Source of the DNA: Nonomuraea pusilla
GTDB lineage: Bacteria > Actinomycetota > Actinomycetes > Streptosporangiales > Streptosporangiaceae
Length of the DNA stretch: 64,000 bases
Reading direction: 5' to 3'
Assembly (NCBI RefSeq): GCF_900109355.1
Contig: NZ_FOBF01000032.1
Span: 19,299 to 83,298 of the forward strand
In this document: positions 17,006-26,155 of the stretch, one piece after another
Numbering within the stretch: position 1 is the stretch's first letter
Layout: the number at the start of each line of letters is the position of its first letter
Made by a program: the position numbers and the translations under genes
The notes under the pieces: generated by a model
The model's input: the letters and a program-made list of their open reading frames with translations, nothing else
Databases searched by the model: none
Told to the model about the DNA's origin: nothing

Positions 17006-18211
17006 TCAGCCGGACGCGCTGACCATGCACTGGACGGCGACGGTCGCCGCCCCGCGCGCCCATTCCTCGAACGGCAGTGGGCGGATGGTCAGGCCGCACC
17101 GCCCCGCGCTGCCGTAGGCCTGGGCGGAGAACGCCTCGCGGATCGACTCCTCGAACAGGTCGTAGGCGTCGAGTCCTTCGCCGGACACCACGAGGCGTTC
17201 CGGGCCGAGGAGGTTCGCCACCACGGCCAGGCCGAGGCCGATGGCCCGGCCTGCGATGGCGAAGACCTTGCGGAGAACCTGGTCGCCCGAGCGGGCCAGA
17301 TCGACCGCCTGGTCGATGGTGAGGTCGTCCACGCCGGTGGCGCGGCGCGCCTCGGTGAGCAGCGCCTGGGTGGAGGCCACGGCTTCGAGGCAGCCGGTCG
17401 CGCCGCAGTGGCAGCGCGGTCCGTCGACGCCGATCGGCACATGGCCGATCTCGCCGGACACGCCGAACGCGCCGGAGACGAGACCGCCGTTGACGACGAA
17501 CGCGCTTCCTATGCCTGTGCCGACGGTGACCAGGGCGAAGGAGGACGTGCCGACGCCTTCGCCGAACCAGTGCTCGGCGACGGCGAGGGCCTTGACGTCG
17601 TTCTCCAGCGTCGTGGTGAGCCCGGTGGCCTCATCCAGCAGCGCGGCGAGCGGGACGTCCCGCCAGCCGAGGAAGGGCGAGTAGCGCACGGTGCCGGTGC
17701 CGCGGTCGACGTCGCCGGAGATGGCGACGCCGAGCCGATGGGTCCGCTCCCGGAAGCCGGGGTGCTCGTCCAGGAGCTCCGTGGTGAGCGCGGCGATGGC
17801 CGCGACCACGTCGGCGGGCTCCATGGAGGTGGTGGAGGCATCGGTCCGCACGTCGAACCCGGGCACGGGGCGGTGCCGGGAGGTCACGATCCGGGATCCG
17901 AGATCGGTCACCACGCCGATGAGGTCATCACCGGTGATCTTGATGCCGACGAAGTACTCACGTTCCGGCGCGATCGCCAGCGGGCTGGCTGGCCTGCCCG
18001 CGCCAGGCGCCGTCCGCCCGGTCGGTGCGAGCTCCCGCAGGTAGCCCGCCTCGATGAGGGGGCGGGCGGCTTTGGTCACGGCCGCGGACGAGAGGCCGGT
18101 GAGCCTGCAGACGTCGACCCGGCTCGCCGGGCCCCGGGTGAGGACCGTGGTGAAGACCGCCGCGGCGGCGGGGCTGGCGATGGGCGCCCCGGAGCCCTGG
18201 CTTCTCGGCAT
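17006..18211 (-). CDS. ROK family transcriptional repressor of Cluster A
   Basis: A 401-residue ROK regulator. An N-terminal winged helix (residues 20-70, VDVCRLTGLSSAAVTKAARP) precedes a kinase-like domain with ENDVKALAVAEHWFG, GTGIGSA, SGEIGHVPIG and the intact zinc motif CHCGATGCLE. The ATG at 18211 begins directly after a consensus promoter, so the message is probably leaderless. It heads the Cluster A operon and diverges from the GH36 gene, with a palindromic operator between. Binding of a mono- or disaccharide would release repression of both directions. Confidence 0.92.
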   Translation of the reverse strand: MPRSQGSGAPIASPAAAAVFTTVLTRGPASRVDVCRLTGLSSAAVTKAARPLIEAGYLRELAPTGRTAPGAGRPASPLAIAPEREYFVGIKITGDDLIGVVTDLGSRIVTSRHRPVPGFDVRTDASTTSMEPADVVAAIAALTTELLDEHPGFRERTHRLGVAISGDVDRGTGTVRYSPFLGWRDVPLAALLDEATGLTTTLENDVKALAVAEHWFGEGVGTSSFALVTVGTGIGSAFVVNGGLVSGAFGVSGEIGHVPIGVDGPRCHCGATGCLEAVASTQALLTEARRATGVDDLTIDQAVDLARSGDQVLRKVFAIAGRAIGLGLAVVANLLGPERLVVSGEGLDAYDLFEESIREAFSAQAYGSAGRCGLTIRPLPFEEWARGAATVAVQCMVSASG

Positions 18212-18217
18212 GGGGGA

Positions 18218-18278
18218 ACGGTAGCCACGCTAATTAACTTCGTCAAGAATTTAATTCTTGGTCGTCGGGCTCTACACT
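18218..18278. promoter_or_regulatory. Divergent ROK/alpha-galactosidase promoters with palindromic operator
   Basis: On the minus strand TTGACG (18246-18241), a 17-nt spacer and TACCGT (18223-18218) make a near-consensus promoter ending 6 nt before the ROK ATG, predicting a leaderless transcript. On the plus strand TACACT (18273-18278) is a candidate -10 for the GH36 gene. Between them CAAGAATTTAATTCTTG (18244-18260) is a perfect inverted repeat with 8-bp arms, overlapping the minus-strand -35 and the expected plus-strand -35. A second AT-rich stretch TAATTAAC begins at 18231. This layout would let one repressor shut both promoters. Confidence 0.72.
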
Positions 18279-18315
18279 TCCGGACCGTGCCGACCCACGC
18301 GAGGAGCGCCCCACA

Positions 18316-20394
18316 GTGATCGAGTTCGACGCCCGCCGACGCATCTGGCTGCTCAGCACGCCCACCACCGCGTACGCGCTGCGGCTGGACGAGGACGGCA
18401 CCCCCCGGCACGTGCACTGGGGGCGTCCCCTGACGTTGGAGCAGGCAGCGGCCGTACCGCCCTTCCGCGACCCAGCCGACAGCAGCTTCGAGCACCCTCG
18501 GTCGGACGGGGCGGAGCTTCCCGTCGCCGGGTTCGGGCCACCCGCTCTCCAGATCCGCTTCCCCGGCGGGGGACGGGAGATCGAGTGGCGCTGTGACGGC
18601 CACACCGTCGAGGGCGGCCATCTGACGATCCGGCTGCACGACCGGCGCCGTCCGCTCGCGGCCGAGCTGCACTACCGGGTGCACGAGGACAGCGACGTCC
18701 TGGAGCGGTGGACCGTGCTGCGGCACACGGGGGGTGACGCGCCGTTGGAAGTGCTGCGCGTGGACTCGGCCGCGTGGAGCGTTCCCCACCTGGCGGGCTA
18801 TCGGCTGAGCCATGTGACCGGGGCGTGGGGCAGCGAGTTCCGGCTGCGCCGTGAGGCCCTCCCCGGAGGGGAGACCGTGCTGACGAGCAGGCGAGGCGTG
18901 TCGGGGCATCACGCCAATCCATGGCTCATGATCGACGATGGTGGGGCCGGCGAGGAGCACGGGGAGGTGTGGAGCACCGCGCTGGCCTGGAGCGGGAGCT
19001 GGCGGATCACGCTGCACCGTTCACCGGCCGAGCGCCTGGGCTGGAGCGGCGGGTTCGGCCACGACGGCGTCACCTGGCGGCTGGAGCCGGGGGCGTCGCT
19101 GGAGACACCGGTCTTCGCGGGCCTGTACCGCCCCGACGGGTTCGGCGGGACGAGCCGGTCATGGCACGCGTACATCGCGCGGCATGTGCTGCCCGCGGGC
19201 TCGGAGTCGCGCCCGGTGGTCTACAACTCGTGGGAGGCGACCGGCTGGGCGGTGACGGAGGAGGGGCAGAAGAGGCTCGCGGCGCTGGCGGCCGAGATCG
19301 GCGCGGAGATGTTCGTCATGGACGACGGCTGGTTCGGCGCGCGCGACAGCGACGAGGCCGGGCTCGGCGACTGGGTGCCGAACCCCGGCAAGTTCCCCAC
19401 GGGGCTGGACGGGCTGATCGCCGAGGTGCGCCGGCTCGGCATGCGGTTCGGGATCTGGGTGGAGCCGGAGATGGTCAACCCCGACAGCGACCTCTACCGC
19501 GCGCATCCCGACTGGGTGCTGCACGAACCCGGCCGAAGCCGCACGCTGCTGCGCAACCAGCTCGTGCTCGACTTCGGGCGGCCCGAGGTGGTCTCATGGG
19601 CGCACGACTGGCTGGACCGGCTGGTGGGCACACACCGGATCGACTTCCTCAAATGGGACATGAACCGGGCTCTCACCGAGGTGGGACGGCCAGGGGCGGG
19701 CGATCCGGGCCGGCCGTGGATCGACCACGTGCGCGGTGTGTACGAGGTGATGGACCGGCTGCGCGCCGACCATCCCCGGCTGCGGATCGAGACGTGCGCG
19801 GGCGGCGGCGGCCGGGTGGACCTCGGCGTGCTGCGCCGCGCCGACGAGGCGTGGACCTCCGACAACACCGACGCCGCCGACCGGATCGGGATCCAGCACG
19901 GGTTCGGGCAGATCTATCCCGCCCGGACGATGGCGGCCTGGGTGACCGACAGCCCGAACTTCCTGACCGGCCGCGATCTGCCGCTCCGGTTCCGATTCCA
20001 CGTGGCCATGGCCGGAGTGCTGGGCGTCGGAGGCGACCTGTCGCGCTGGAGCGCCGCCGAGCGCGAGGAGGCGGCCGAGCTCGTCGCGCTCTACAAGGAG
20101 ATCCGCCCGGTCGTGCAGCACGGCGTCCACTACCGGCTGGGGGAGCCGCCGCTGACAGGTGTCCAGTACGTCGCGGACGGCCGGGTCGTCGTGCTCGCCT
20201 GGCGGCTGTCGTCCTCCTTCGGGGCCCCGCCCGCGCCCCTGCGGTTGCGCGCCCTGGACCCGGACGCCCGCTATCGCGACGACGACACCGGCGCCGTTCA
20301 TCACGGGGCCGTCCTGCTGGCCCATGGCCTCCCGCTTGAGCTGCCGGGCCGCGGCCACGCCAGCGCCCTCGTCCGCCTGACCCGGGTCGAGTGA
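18316..20394 (+). CDS. GH36 alpha-galactosidase
   Basis: A 692-residue cytoplasmic family 36 alpha-galactosidase starting with GTG at 18316, preceded by GAGGAG. The N-terminal beta-sandwich (to about 300) is followed by the barrel with FVMDDGWFGAR, GIWVEPEMVN, the nucleophile Asp448 in FLKWDMNR and acid/base Asp516 in TSDNTD, then a C-terminal beta domain. Full length for the family. It is divergent from the Cluster A ROK repressor and probably coregulated with that operon, adding alpha-galactose removal to the beta-galactosidase encoded there. It ends 15 bp from the convergent stop of the next gene. Confidence 0.93.
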   Translation: MIEFDARRRIWLLSTPTTAYALRLDEDGTPRHVHWGRPLTLEQAAAVPPFRDPADSSFEHPRSDGAELPVAGFGPPALQIRFPGGGREIEWRCDGHTVEGGHLTIRLHDRRRPLAAELHYRVHEDSDVLERWTVLRHTGGDAPLEVLRVDSAAWSVPHLAGYRLSHVTGAWGSEFRLRREALPGGETVLTSRRGVSGHHANPWLMIDDGGAGEEHGEVWSTALAWSGSWRITLHRSPAERLGWSGGFGHDGVTWRLEPGASLETPVFAGLYRPDGFGGTSRSWHAYIARHVLPAGSESRPVVYNSWEATGWAVTEEGQKRLAALAAEIGAEMFVMDDGWFGARDSDEAGLGDWVPNPGKFPTGLDGLIAEVRRLGMRFGIWVEPEMVNPDSDLYRAHPDWVLHEPGRSRTLLRNQLVLDFGRPEVVSWAHDWLDRLVGTHRIDFLKWDMNRALTEVGRPGAGDPGRPWIDHVRGVYEVMDRLRADHPRLRIETCAGGGGRVDLGVLRRADEAWTSDNTDAADRIGIQHGFGQIYPARTMAAWVTDSPNFLTGRDLPLRFRFHVAMAGVLGVGGDLSRWSAAEREEAAELVALYKEIRPVVQHGVHYRLGEPPLTGVQYVADGRVVVLAWRLSSSFGAPPAPLRLRALDPDARYRDDDTGAVHHGAVLLAHGLPLELPGRGHASALVRLTRVE

Positions 20395-20409
20395 AACGGA
20401 TTCGCCCGT

Positions 20410-21705
20410 TCAGCCGCGTTCCACGGTGACCGTGGCGCCGGGCGGGACGTCCCGCGTGATGGCGGAACCGCCGGGGAAGCGGGCGGTCCAGCGGTACGTC
20501 ACCTGCTGGGACAGGTTGGTGAGCGTGCTGGCGTGCTCGCCGTCGTGCCGCACGGCGACGCTGCCCCGCCCGATCGGGATGCCGGAGACGGCGACCCAGC
20601 CGATCTCCGCGGGCAGCCTCGCGAGGGTGGTCAGCGCGTTCTCCGGCGCGTTCGGCCGGACCCCGAGCAGACCCTCCACCACCTGACTCACCAGGGTGAA
20701 GGAGACCTCCGGGTAGTCGCCGTTGAGCCCGCCGGCCACGTGCGGGGCGGTGCGGGCGTGGAAGATCTCCCGCATCCACCGCCAGGCGGTGCGCGGCCTG
20801 CCGTGGCGGAAGAAGACGTCGGGCAGGTAGGTCCACGCCTCGATGTTCTCCGGCCGCTCGGGGCCGCTCGCCCGCGCGTCGATGTAGTCGAGGTAGGCCG
20901 GGTCGTCGCGCAGGCCCTTCAACGGCATGAACCAGCTGTTCTCCGCGCCCCACCCGGTCACGGGCCGCCCGTCGAAGGTGAAGCCGCGAGCGCCGTTCCA
21001 CTCCTGCTCGTAGTGGTGACGTAACTGCGCGGCCAGGGCCTCGAACCTCTCGCCGTCCTCGCCGCGTGCCCTGGCCAGCTCGGCCATCGCCAGGTGGGCC
21101 GCGTACTGTGCGGCGATGCCGTCACCGGCCACCGCGAGCGGCTCGCCGCTCAGCTCGTTGTAGCTGGCGGTGCCCTCGAAGATGCCCGTGCCCTGGCCGG
21201 TCGCGGGCAGCGCGATCGCGTTCGCGCAGTAGTCGCGCAGCACGGCGTCGTGGACGTAGGCGGGCTCGCCGGTCCAGCGGTGGAGCGCGGCCACGCACTC
21301 CACCAGCTCGAAGACCGCGGGCACCTCCCTGACGAACTCGTCAGGGCCGCGGTAGTCGATCGACAGGTAGGAGCCGTCGAAGTTGAACGCCCACACCGGA
21401 CGGTGGCCGTGCTCCTCCGTGGCGGAGGCGGCGAAGCAGCGCAGCATCGCCAGATTGGCCTCGGCCAGGCCGAGCAGGTGCGCGCCCGCCGCCTGGTGGA
21501 CGAAGTCGCGGGCGTAGAACCCGCTGCGGTGCGCGTACCCGGCCCAGTAGGAGGGCAGGTAGACGCCCTCACCGGTGCCGTGCGGGTGCCGCTCGTCGAC
21601 GTTCACCGGCCCGCGCGTCCCGCCGGGATGGGCCCAGCGCAGCGCGCGGTCGCGCGCCCACGCGAACATCGCCACGAGTTCGTCGTGGCCTGAGTCAAGC
21701 TGCAT
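20410..21705 (-). CDS. Glycosidase-like (alpha/alpha)6 protein of unknown family
   Basis: A 431-residue protein with no signal peptide. It shows features of six-hairpin glycosidases: GVYLPSYWAGYAHRSGFYARD, WAFNFDGSYLSIDYRGPDEFV, GWGAENSWFMPLKGL and HVAGGLNGDYPEVSFTLV, ending in a small beta domain (GGSAITRDVPPG). Acidic residues in the DYRGPDE and NGDYPE segments could be catalytic, but I cannot assign a CAZy family. It is the last gene of Cluster B, starting immediately after the LacI stop, so a role in finishing breakdown of the imported saccharide is likely. Relatives of alpha-L-rhamnosidase and GH95/GH127-type barrels are alternatives. Confidence 0.72.
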   Translation of the reverse strand: MQLDSGHDELVAMFAWARDRALRWAHPGGTRGPVNVDERHPHGTGEGVYLPSYWAGYAHRSGFYARDFVHQAAGAHLLGLAEANLAMLRCFAASATEEHGHRPVWAFNFDGSYLSIDYRGPDEFVREVPAVFELVECVAALHRWTGEPAYVHDAVLRDYCANAIALPATGQGTGIFEGTASYNELSGEPLAVAGDGIAAQYAAHLAMAELARARGEDGERFEALAAQLRHHYEQEWNGARGFTFDGRPVTGWGAENSWFMPLKGLRDDPAYLDYIDARASGPERPENIEAWTYLPDVFFRHGRPRTAWRWMREIFHARTAPHVAGGLNGDYPEVSFTLVSQVVEGLLGVRPNAPENALTTLARLPAEIGWVAVSGIPIGRGSVAVRHDGEHASTLTNLSQQVTYRWTARFPGGSAITRDVPPGATVTVERG

Positions 21706-22734
21706 TCATGGTCCTAGGCTCGGGCGGATCACCAGCTCGCCGGGGAGCATGAGCCCCGCCTGCGGGGTGACGCCGTCTTCGATGATCTGGAGGAGGCGGC
21801 TGATCAGCGCCTCGGCGATGCGGCGTAGCGGCAGCCGTACCGTGGTCAGCGCCGGCTGGAGGAACGCGGTGATCGGCAGGTCGTCGAAGGCGGCCACGGC
21901 CAGGTCCTTGCCGATCTCCAGCCCGTGGGCGCGCGCCGCCGTGTAGACGCCGAGCGCGAGCCAGTCGCCGCCGGCCACGATCGCGGTGGGCCGGTTGCGC
22001 CCGGCCAGCAGATCGCGGGTGGCCGTGACGATCTCGCCCGGATCGTCGCCCGGCACGGAGTACACCTGCCCGGCCAGGCCATGGCGCCGCACGCCCGCCA
22101 GGAACCCGTCGCGCCGGTCGTCCATCCACGGCTGCCCGGACGTGGAGGCCAGGAAGGCCACCCGCCGGTGCCCCCTGGCCGCGAGCAGACCGACCAGGTC
22201 GATCACCGCCTGCACGCTGTCGACGTCCACCCAGGACTGGGGCTGATCGGGCAGGGTTCTGCCGAAGGCGGCGAACGGGAAACCCGTGCTGGTCAGATGG
22301 GCCACGCGAGAGTCGTCGCGCAGTATGTCGGACAGCAGGAATCCGTCCACGGTGCGGGCGGCGATCAGCTCGTCGAGCGCCTGCTCCTGGCTCTGGCCCG
22401 GCCGGGGGCGCACCAGCAGGATGCGGTAGCCCGCCTCGCCTGACGCCGCCACGACGGCTTCGAGGAAACCGCCCATCAAGGGGTTGGGGTTGGCCGGGTC
22501 GTCCACCGGTGTCGGGTAGGCGATGATCCGGCGGGTGCCCGACTTCAGGCTGCGTGCCGACTGGTCGGGCCGGTAGCCGAGCTCTTCGATGACCGCGGAG
22601 ACCCGCTCCAGCGTCTCGGCCTTCAGCCGGTGCGGGGCGTTGAGGGCGTTGGAGATCGTCTGGCGGGACACGCCGGCCGCTCTCGCGACGTCCTCGATGG
22701 TGACCCCGCGCTCGCGCGGCCGGCGTGCGATCAC
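21706..22734 (-). CDS. LacI family repressor of Cluster B
   Basis: A 342-residue LacI/GalR protein. The HTH is residues 11-31 (VTIEDVARAAGVSRQTISNA) with the hinge helix SARSLKSGTRRIIAY; a periplasmic-binding-protein-like sensor follows (GFLLSDILRDD, VAFLASTSGQPW, DLAVAAFDDLPIT). The start is GTG at 22734, immediately after the GH36 stop. Being inside the operon, it probably regulates itself with the transporter. The matching operators TTGAACGTTCAA and TTGAGCGTTCAT lie at the operon head (28551-28653). Confidence 0.92.
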   Translation of the reverse strand: MIARRPRERGVTIEDVARAAGVSRQTISNALNAPHRLKAETLERVSAVIEELGYRPDQSARSLKSGTRRIIAYPTPVDDPANPNPLMGGFLEAVVAASGEAGYRILLVRPRPGQSQEQALDELIAARTVDGFLLSDILRDDSRVAHLTSTGFPFAAFGRTLPDQPQSWVDVDSVQAVIDLVGLLAARGHRRVAFLASTSGQPWMDDRRDGFLAGVRRHGLAGQVYSVPGDDPGEIVTATRDLLAGRNRPTAIVAGGDWLALGVYTAARAHGLEIGKDLAVAAFDDLPITAFLQPALTTVRLPLRRIAEALISRLLQIIEDGVTPQAGLMLPGELVIRPSLGP

Positions 22735-24444
22735 TCAGTCTCTCCTCAGCGTGAGCAGGCCGCCCATGGGGACCTCGACGACGCAGGCCCCGGGCTCCAG
22801 CACGAGCGTGGAGGTACGGACCACGGCGCCGCCGCAGTCGTGGACCTCCGCGTGTGCCGAGCCGGTGCCGTACAGGACGACCCGCCGGTCAGGGGCGGCG
22901 TTGGCGACGATGAGTTCGCCGGAGTCCGGCACCTCGACGGGCAGGGGTGCGTACCGGGCGACGATCGTGGTGCGTTCGTCGCGTGCCCGGACGAGCGGGT
23001 AGCCGTGCTCGGGCTGCTCCGGCTCCAGGGTCCCCCGTTGGAGGGTGCTCAGGTGCCGGCGGAAGATCCCCAGCCAGAACCGGATGGCGGCGAGCTGGTC
23101 GGGGCGCTGCGCCGTCAGGTCGACCGAGATCTGCGGCACCGAGAACAGCGCGTTGATCAGGTGCACGGCCACCTGCTCCGCCGGCTCGTCGGGATGCCAG
23201 AGGATCATGTCGGAGTGCACCGCCACGGGACCGGCGGTGAGCCGCAGGTCGATGGTGCGCTGCCGGTTCTCCTGAGAGCTGAGCGGGCAGTCGACCGCTC
23301 TGATCATGTTCGCGTACGGCCACAGGCCAGGGCTGGTGTAAGGCTGGCGGTGCTCGATCAGCACCTGCGGCCTGGTGCGGCGGAGCCGCGCGTCGAGGTC
23401 GTGCAGCAGCCGCCTGACCCCTTCGTCCACATCCGCGCAGTCGGTCCCGGCGCCGGGCGCCGGGTCGCCGCCGGGGGTCGCGAAGCGGTCCACGAAGTCG
23501 ATCTTCAAGCCGTCCATACCCCAGGTCTCGACGGCCTGGGCGAGCCGATCGATGAGGAAGTTGCGCACCTCAGGATAGCGAGGATCAAGCACGGCGGCGT
23601 CCATGTGGTCGAGGTAGCGCAGGAACCTGCCCTCGAAGCGCTCGAAGGCGGCGTTGTGCTTGCCGACGAACGGCAGCGCGTACCAGAGCAGGTAGGCCAT
23701 GCCGAGTTCGCGCACCCGAGCCACATGTCCCGAGATATCAGGGAAGGTGGCCAGGCTCGGCTCCCAATCGCCGCAGAACGCGTACCCGCGCGCCCGGTCG
23801 GCGGTCTGCCAGCCGTCGTCCACGATGATCGTCTCGCAGCCCAGTTCCCTGGCCAGCCTCGCCTGGGTCTCCACGGACTCGGCGGAGACGTCCTGGTGCA
23901 TGCTGTACCACGTCGAGTAGACTGGAAGCCGGGCACGGTCCGGCGTAGGAGGCAGGTCGCCCGCCTCCTCCTGCCACCAGGCCGCCACGCCCGCCACGGC
24001 CGCGGAGAAGGGCCGGTCGGAAAGGTCCAGCCGGATCCGCAGCCCCTCGCCGTGCAGCGTGAAGACGAACTCGCCGGTCTCCTCCATCACCCCGCCGGTG
24101 AAGCTCACCTGGGCCAGCGGCTCGGCCAGACCGACCGTGCAGACGTTGGCCCCGGCCGTCCCCACGAGGGAGACCACCGGCGAGCCCGCGGTCAGCCTGG
24201 ACACCAGCGGCGCGCTCCAGATCGGCGGCACCCAGTGGGTGCCGCCCACCGGCGTCCAGAACGCACTGACGCTCACGCACGGCACCCGCCACTGCGCGGC
24301 CGTGGCCCCTGGCGCGTCGATCAGCCAGACGCCGTCGGAGACCTGCGTCACCGTCGCGTCGGCCGCCCCGGCCAGGGCCAGTTCGAGCGCTCCGGCCCGT
24401 ACCCGCGTCGTCTCGCCGAGCGCGTAGGGCTCCCAGACCTGCAT
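22735..24444 (-). CDS. GH36-type alpha-galactosidase of Cluster B
   Basis: A 569-residue clan GH-D protein beginning at the ATG at 24444. Barrel landmarks are IIVDDGWQTAD (about 206-216), GLKIDFVDR with nucleophile Asp316, and IRAVDCPLSSQ with probable acid/base Asp385. It is shorter and quite different from the GH36 at 18316, so the two are not recent duplicates. Related melibiase-like proteins act on alpha-galactosides, but alpha-N-acetylgalactosaminidase or raffinose-synthase-like activity cannot be ruled out. It follows the MalG gene by 2 bp and abuts the LacI gene. Confidence 0.85.
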   Translation of the reverse strand: MQVWEPYALGETTRVRAGALELALAGAADATVTQVSDGVWLIDAPGATAAQWRVPCVSVSAFWTPVGGTHWVPPIWSAPLVSRLTAGSPVVSLVGTAGANVCTVGLAEPLAQVSFTGGVMEETGEFVFTLHGEGLRIRLDLSDRPFSAAVAGVAAWWQEEAGDLPPTPDRARLPVYSTWYSMHQDVSAESVETQARLARELGCETIIVDDGWQTADRARGYAFCGDWEPSLATFPDISGHVARVRELGMAYLLWYALPFVGKHNAAFERFEGRFLRYLDHMDAAVLDPRYPEVRNFLIDRLAQAVETWGMDGLKIDFVDRFATPGGDPAPGAGTDCADVDEGVRRLLHDLDARLRRTRPQVLIEHRQPYTSPGLWPYANMIRAVDCPLSSQENRQRTIDLRLTAGPVAVHSDMILWHPDEPAEQVAVHLINALFSVPQISVDLTAQRPDQLAAIRFWLGIFRRHLSTLQRGTLEPEQPEHGYPLVRARDERTTIVARYAPLPVEVPDSGELIVANAAPDRRVVLYGTGSAHAEVHDCGGAVVRTSTLVLEPGACVVEVPMGGLLTLRRD

Positions 24445-24446
24445 GC

Positions 24447-25256
24447 TTATCCTTTCGTGGCACCGGCCAGCAGGCCGGAGATGAACTGTTTCTGGAGGAT
24501 GAGGAAGAGCACCATCATCGGCAGCGAGGAGATGGCGGTGCCCACCATGACCTGGCCGAAGTCCGTCCTGGCCAGCCCCTGCAGGGAGGCCAGCGCGACG
24601 GGCAGGGTGTACATCTCCGGCGTGCGCAACGCGATCAGCGGCCACAGGAAGTCGTTCCACGCGCCGAGGAAGAGGAAGACGGCCAGCGCCGCCAGCACCG
24701 GGCGCATGACAGGGATCACCACCCGCCACAGCACCCGCAGCTCGCCCGCGCCGTCGACCCTCGCCGCGTCGAGCAACTCGTCGGGGACGGCCAGCAGCGA
24801 CTGACGCATCAGGAAGATGCCGAACGGCACCGACAGGCTCGGCAGGATCAGCGCCGGGAAGCTGTCGATCAGCCCGATGTCGTTCATCATCTCGAAGATC
24901 GGGATGATGGTCACGCCGCCGGGGATGACCAGCGTCGACAGCAGCAGCACGAAGAACAGGTCGCGCCCGGCGAACCGGAACTTGGCGAAGGCGTACCCGG
25001 CCAGCAGCGAGACCACGATCGCGCCCGCGGTCTGCGCGACTGCGACGAAGAGCGTGTTGCCCAGCACGTTGACCAGCCCGATCGACTCCTCCAGCTTCGC
25101 CGTGTTGGCCGCGAGCTGGTCGCCGGGATAGAACTTCGGGGGCCAGGAGAAGATGTCGGAGTTGGCGTGCGTGGCCGCCATGGCCAGCCAGTAGAACGGC
25201 CCGACGCACAGCCCGAACACCGCGGCGAGCACGAAGGTGAGCGTCCAGCCCTTCAT
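24447..25256 (-). CDS. Sugar ABC transporter permease, MalG type
   Basis: A 269-residue permease starting at the ATG at 25256, overlapping the MalF-type gene by 4 bp. The EAA loop reads LLDAARVDGAGELRVLWRVV; the C-terminus ends QKQFISGLLAGATKG as in MalG-like proteins. It is the second channel subunit of the Cluster B importer. The ATPase must be encoded elsewhere. Confidence 0.93.
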   Translation of the reverse strand: MKGWTLTFVLAAVFGLCVGPFYWLAMAATHANSDIFSWPPKFYPGDQLAANTAKLEESIGLVNVLGNTLFVAVAQTAGAIVVSLLAGYAFAKFRFAGRDLFFVLLLSTLVIPGGVTIIPIFEMMNDIGLIDSFPALILPSLSVPFGIFLMRQSLLAVPDELLDAARVDGAGELRVLWRVVIPVMRPVLAALAVFLFLGAWNDFLWPLIALRTPEMYTLPVALASLQGLARTDFGQVMVGTAISSLPMMVLFLILQKQFISGLLAGATKG

Positions 25257-26155
25257 CGTTTCTGCATCCTCATCTGCGCGATCCCGAATCCGGCCACGAT
25301 CAGTGTGAGCGCGTAGGCGATCGCCGCGGCGTAGCCGAAGTCGAAGTAGCGGAAGCCGTTCTGGTACAGGTACAGCGAGATCGTCAGCGTCGAGTTGTCC
25401 GGGCCGCCGCCGGTCAGCACGAACGGCTCGTCGAACAGCTGCAGGGTGCCGATCGTGGAGAGCACGACGGTCAACAGCAGGATCGGCCGCAACTGGGGCA
25501 CCGTGATCGACCAGAACCTGCGGGCCGGGCCGGCGCCGTCCACCATCGCGGCCTCGTAGAGATCCTTCGGGATGCTCTGCAGGCCGGCCAGGTAGATCAC
25601 CGCGTTGTATCCGGTGTAGTGCCAGGTGAGCGCGATGACGATGGCGATGCGGGCCCAGAACGGGCTGCCCAGCCAGTCGATCGGCTCGACGCCGAAGAGG
25701 CTGAGCAGCCAGTTGAGCAGTCCCGCGTCCTTGCGCAGGATCACCGAGAACATCACGCCGTAGGCGACCAGGCCGGTCAGCGACGGCATGAAGACGCCCA
25801 GCCGCCACAGGCCCCGCAGCCGCACGAGGGAGGAGTTGAGGCCGAGGGCCAGCAGCAGCGCGAGCAGCAGCATGATCGGGACCTGGACGACCAGGATCAG
25901 TCCCGTGTTCCACAGGGAGGTCCAGAACAGCGGGTCGTTGACCAGCCGCACGTAGTTGTCCAGCCCGACGAAGCTGCGTGCCGCGCCGGCGCCGGTGGTC
26001 AGGCTGATGTACATGGCGGCCAGGATCGGATAGGCCTTGAACACCATGAAGCCGAGCAGCGCGGGCAGGACCAGCAGGTAGGGGACGGTCCGCCTGGTGA
26101 CGAACGGGCGCCTCGGCACCGTCGTCCGCCCCGGCCGCGACAGGGTGAGCGTCAT
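25253..26155 (-). CDS. Sugar ABC transporter permease, MalF type
   Basis: A 300-residue permease whose ATG overlaps the binding-protein stop by 4 bp (26152-26155). A short basic N-terminus (RPGRTTVPRRPFVTRR) precedes six hydrophobic segments; the EAA motif is LYEAAMVDGAGPARRFWSIT. It pairs with the following MalG-type gene. Confidence 0.93.
   Translation of the reverse strand: MTLTLSRPGRTTVPRRPFVTRRTVPYLLVLPALLGFMVFKAYPILAAMYISLTTGAGAARSFVGLDNYVRLVNDPLFWTSLWNTGLILVVQVPIMLLLALLLALGLNSSLVRLRGLWRLGVFMPSLTGLVAYGVMFSVILRKDAGLLNWLLSLFGVEPIDWLGSPFWARIAIVIALTWHYTGYNAVIYLAGLQSIPKDLYEAAMVDGAGPARRFWSITVPQLRPILLLTVVLSTIGTLQLFDEPFVLTGGGPDNSTLTISLYLYQNGFRYFDFGYAAAIAYALTLIVAGFGIAQMRMQKR

Noticed and set aside
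15872..18319. An 815-residue plus-strand frame across binding-protein and ROK genes
   Set aside because: It spans two well supported minus-strand genes and their gap, with no domain of its own.
20385..20425. Terminator between the convergent GH36 and glycosidase-like genes
   Set aside because: Only a 5-bp inverted repeat (AACGG/CCGTT) overlaps the stop codons; too weak to call.
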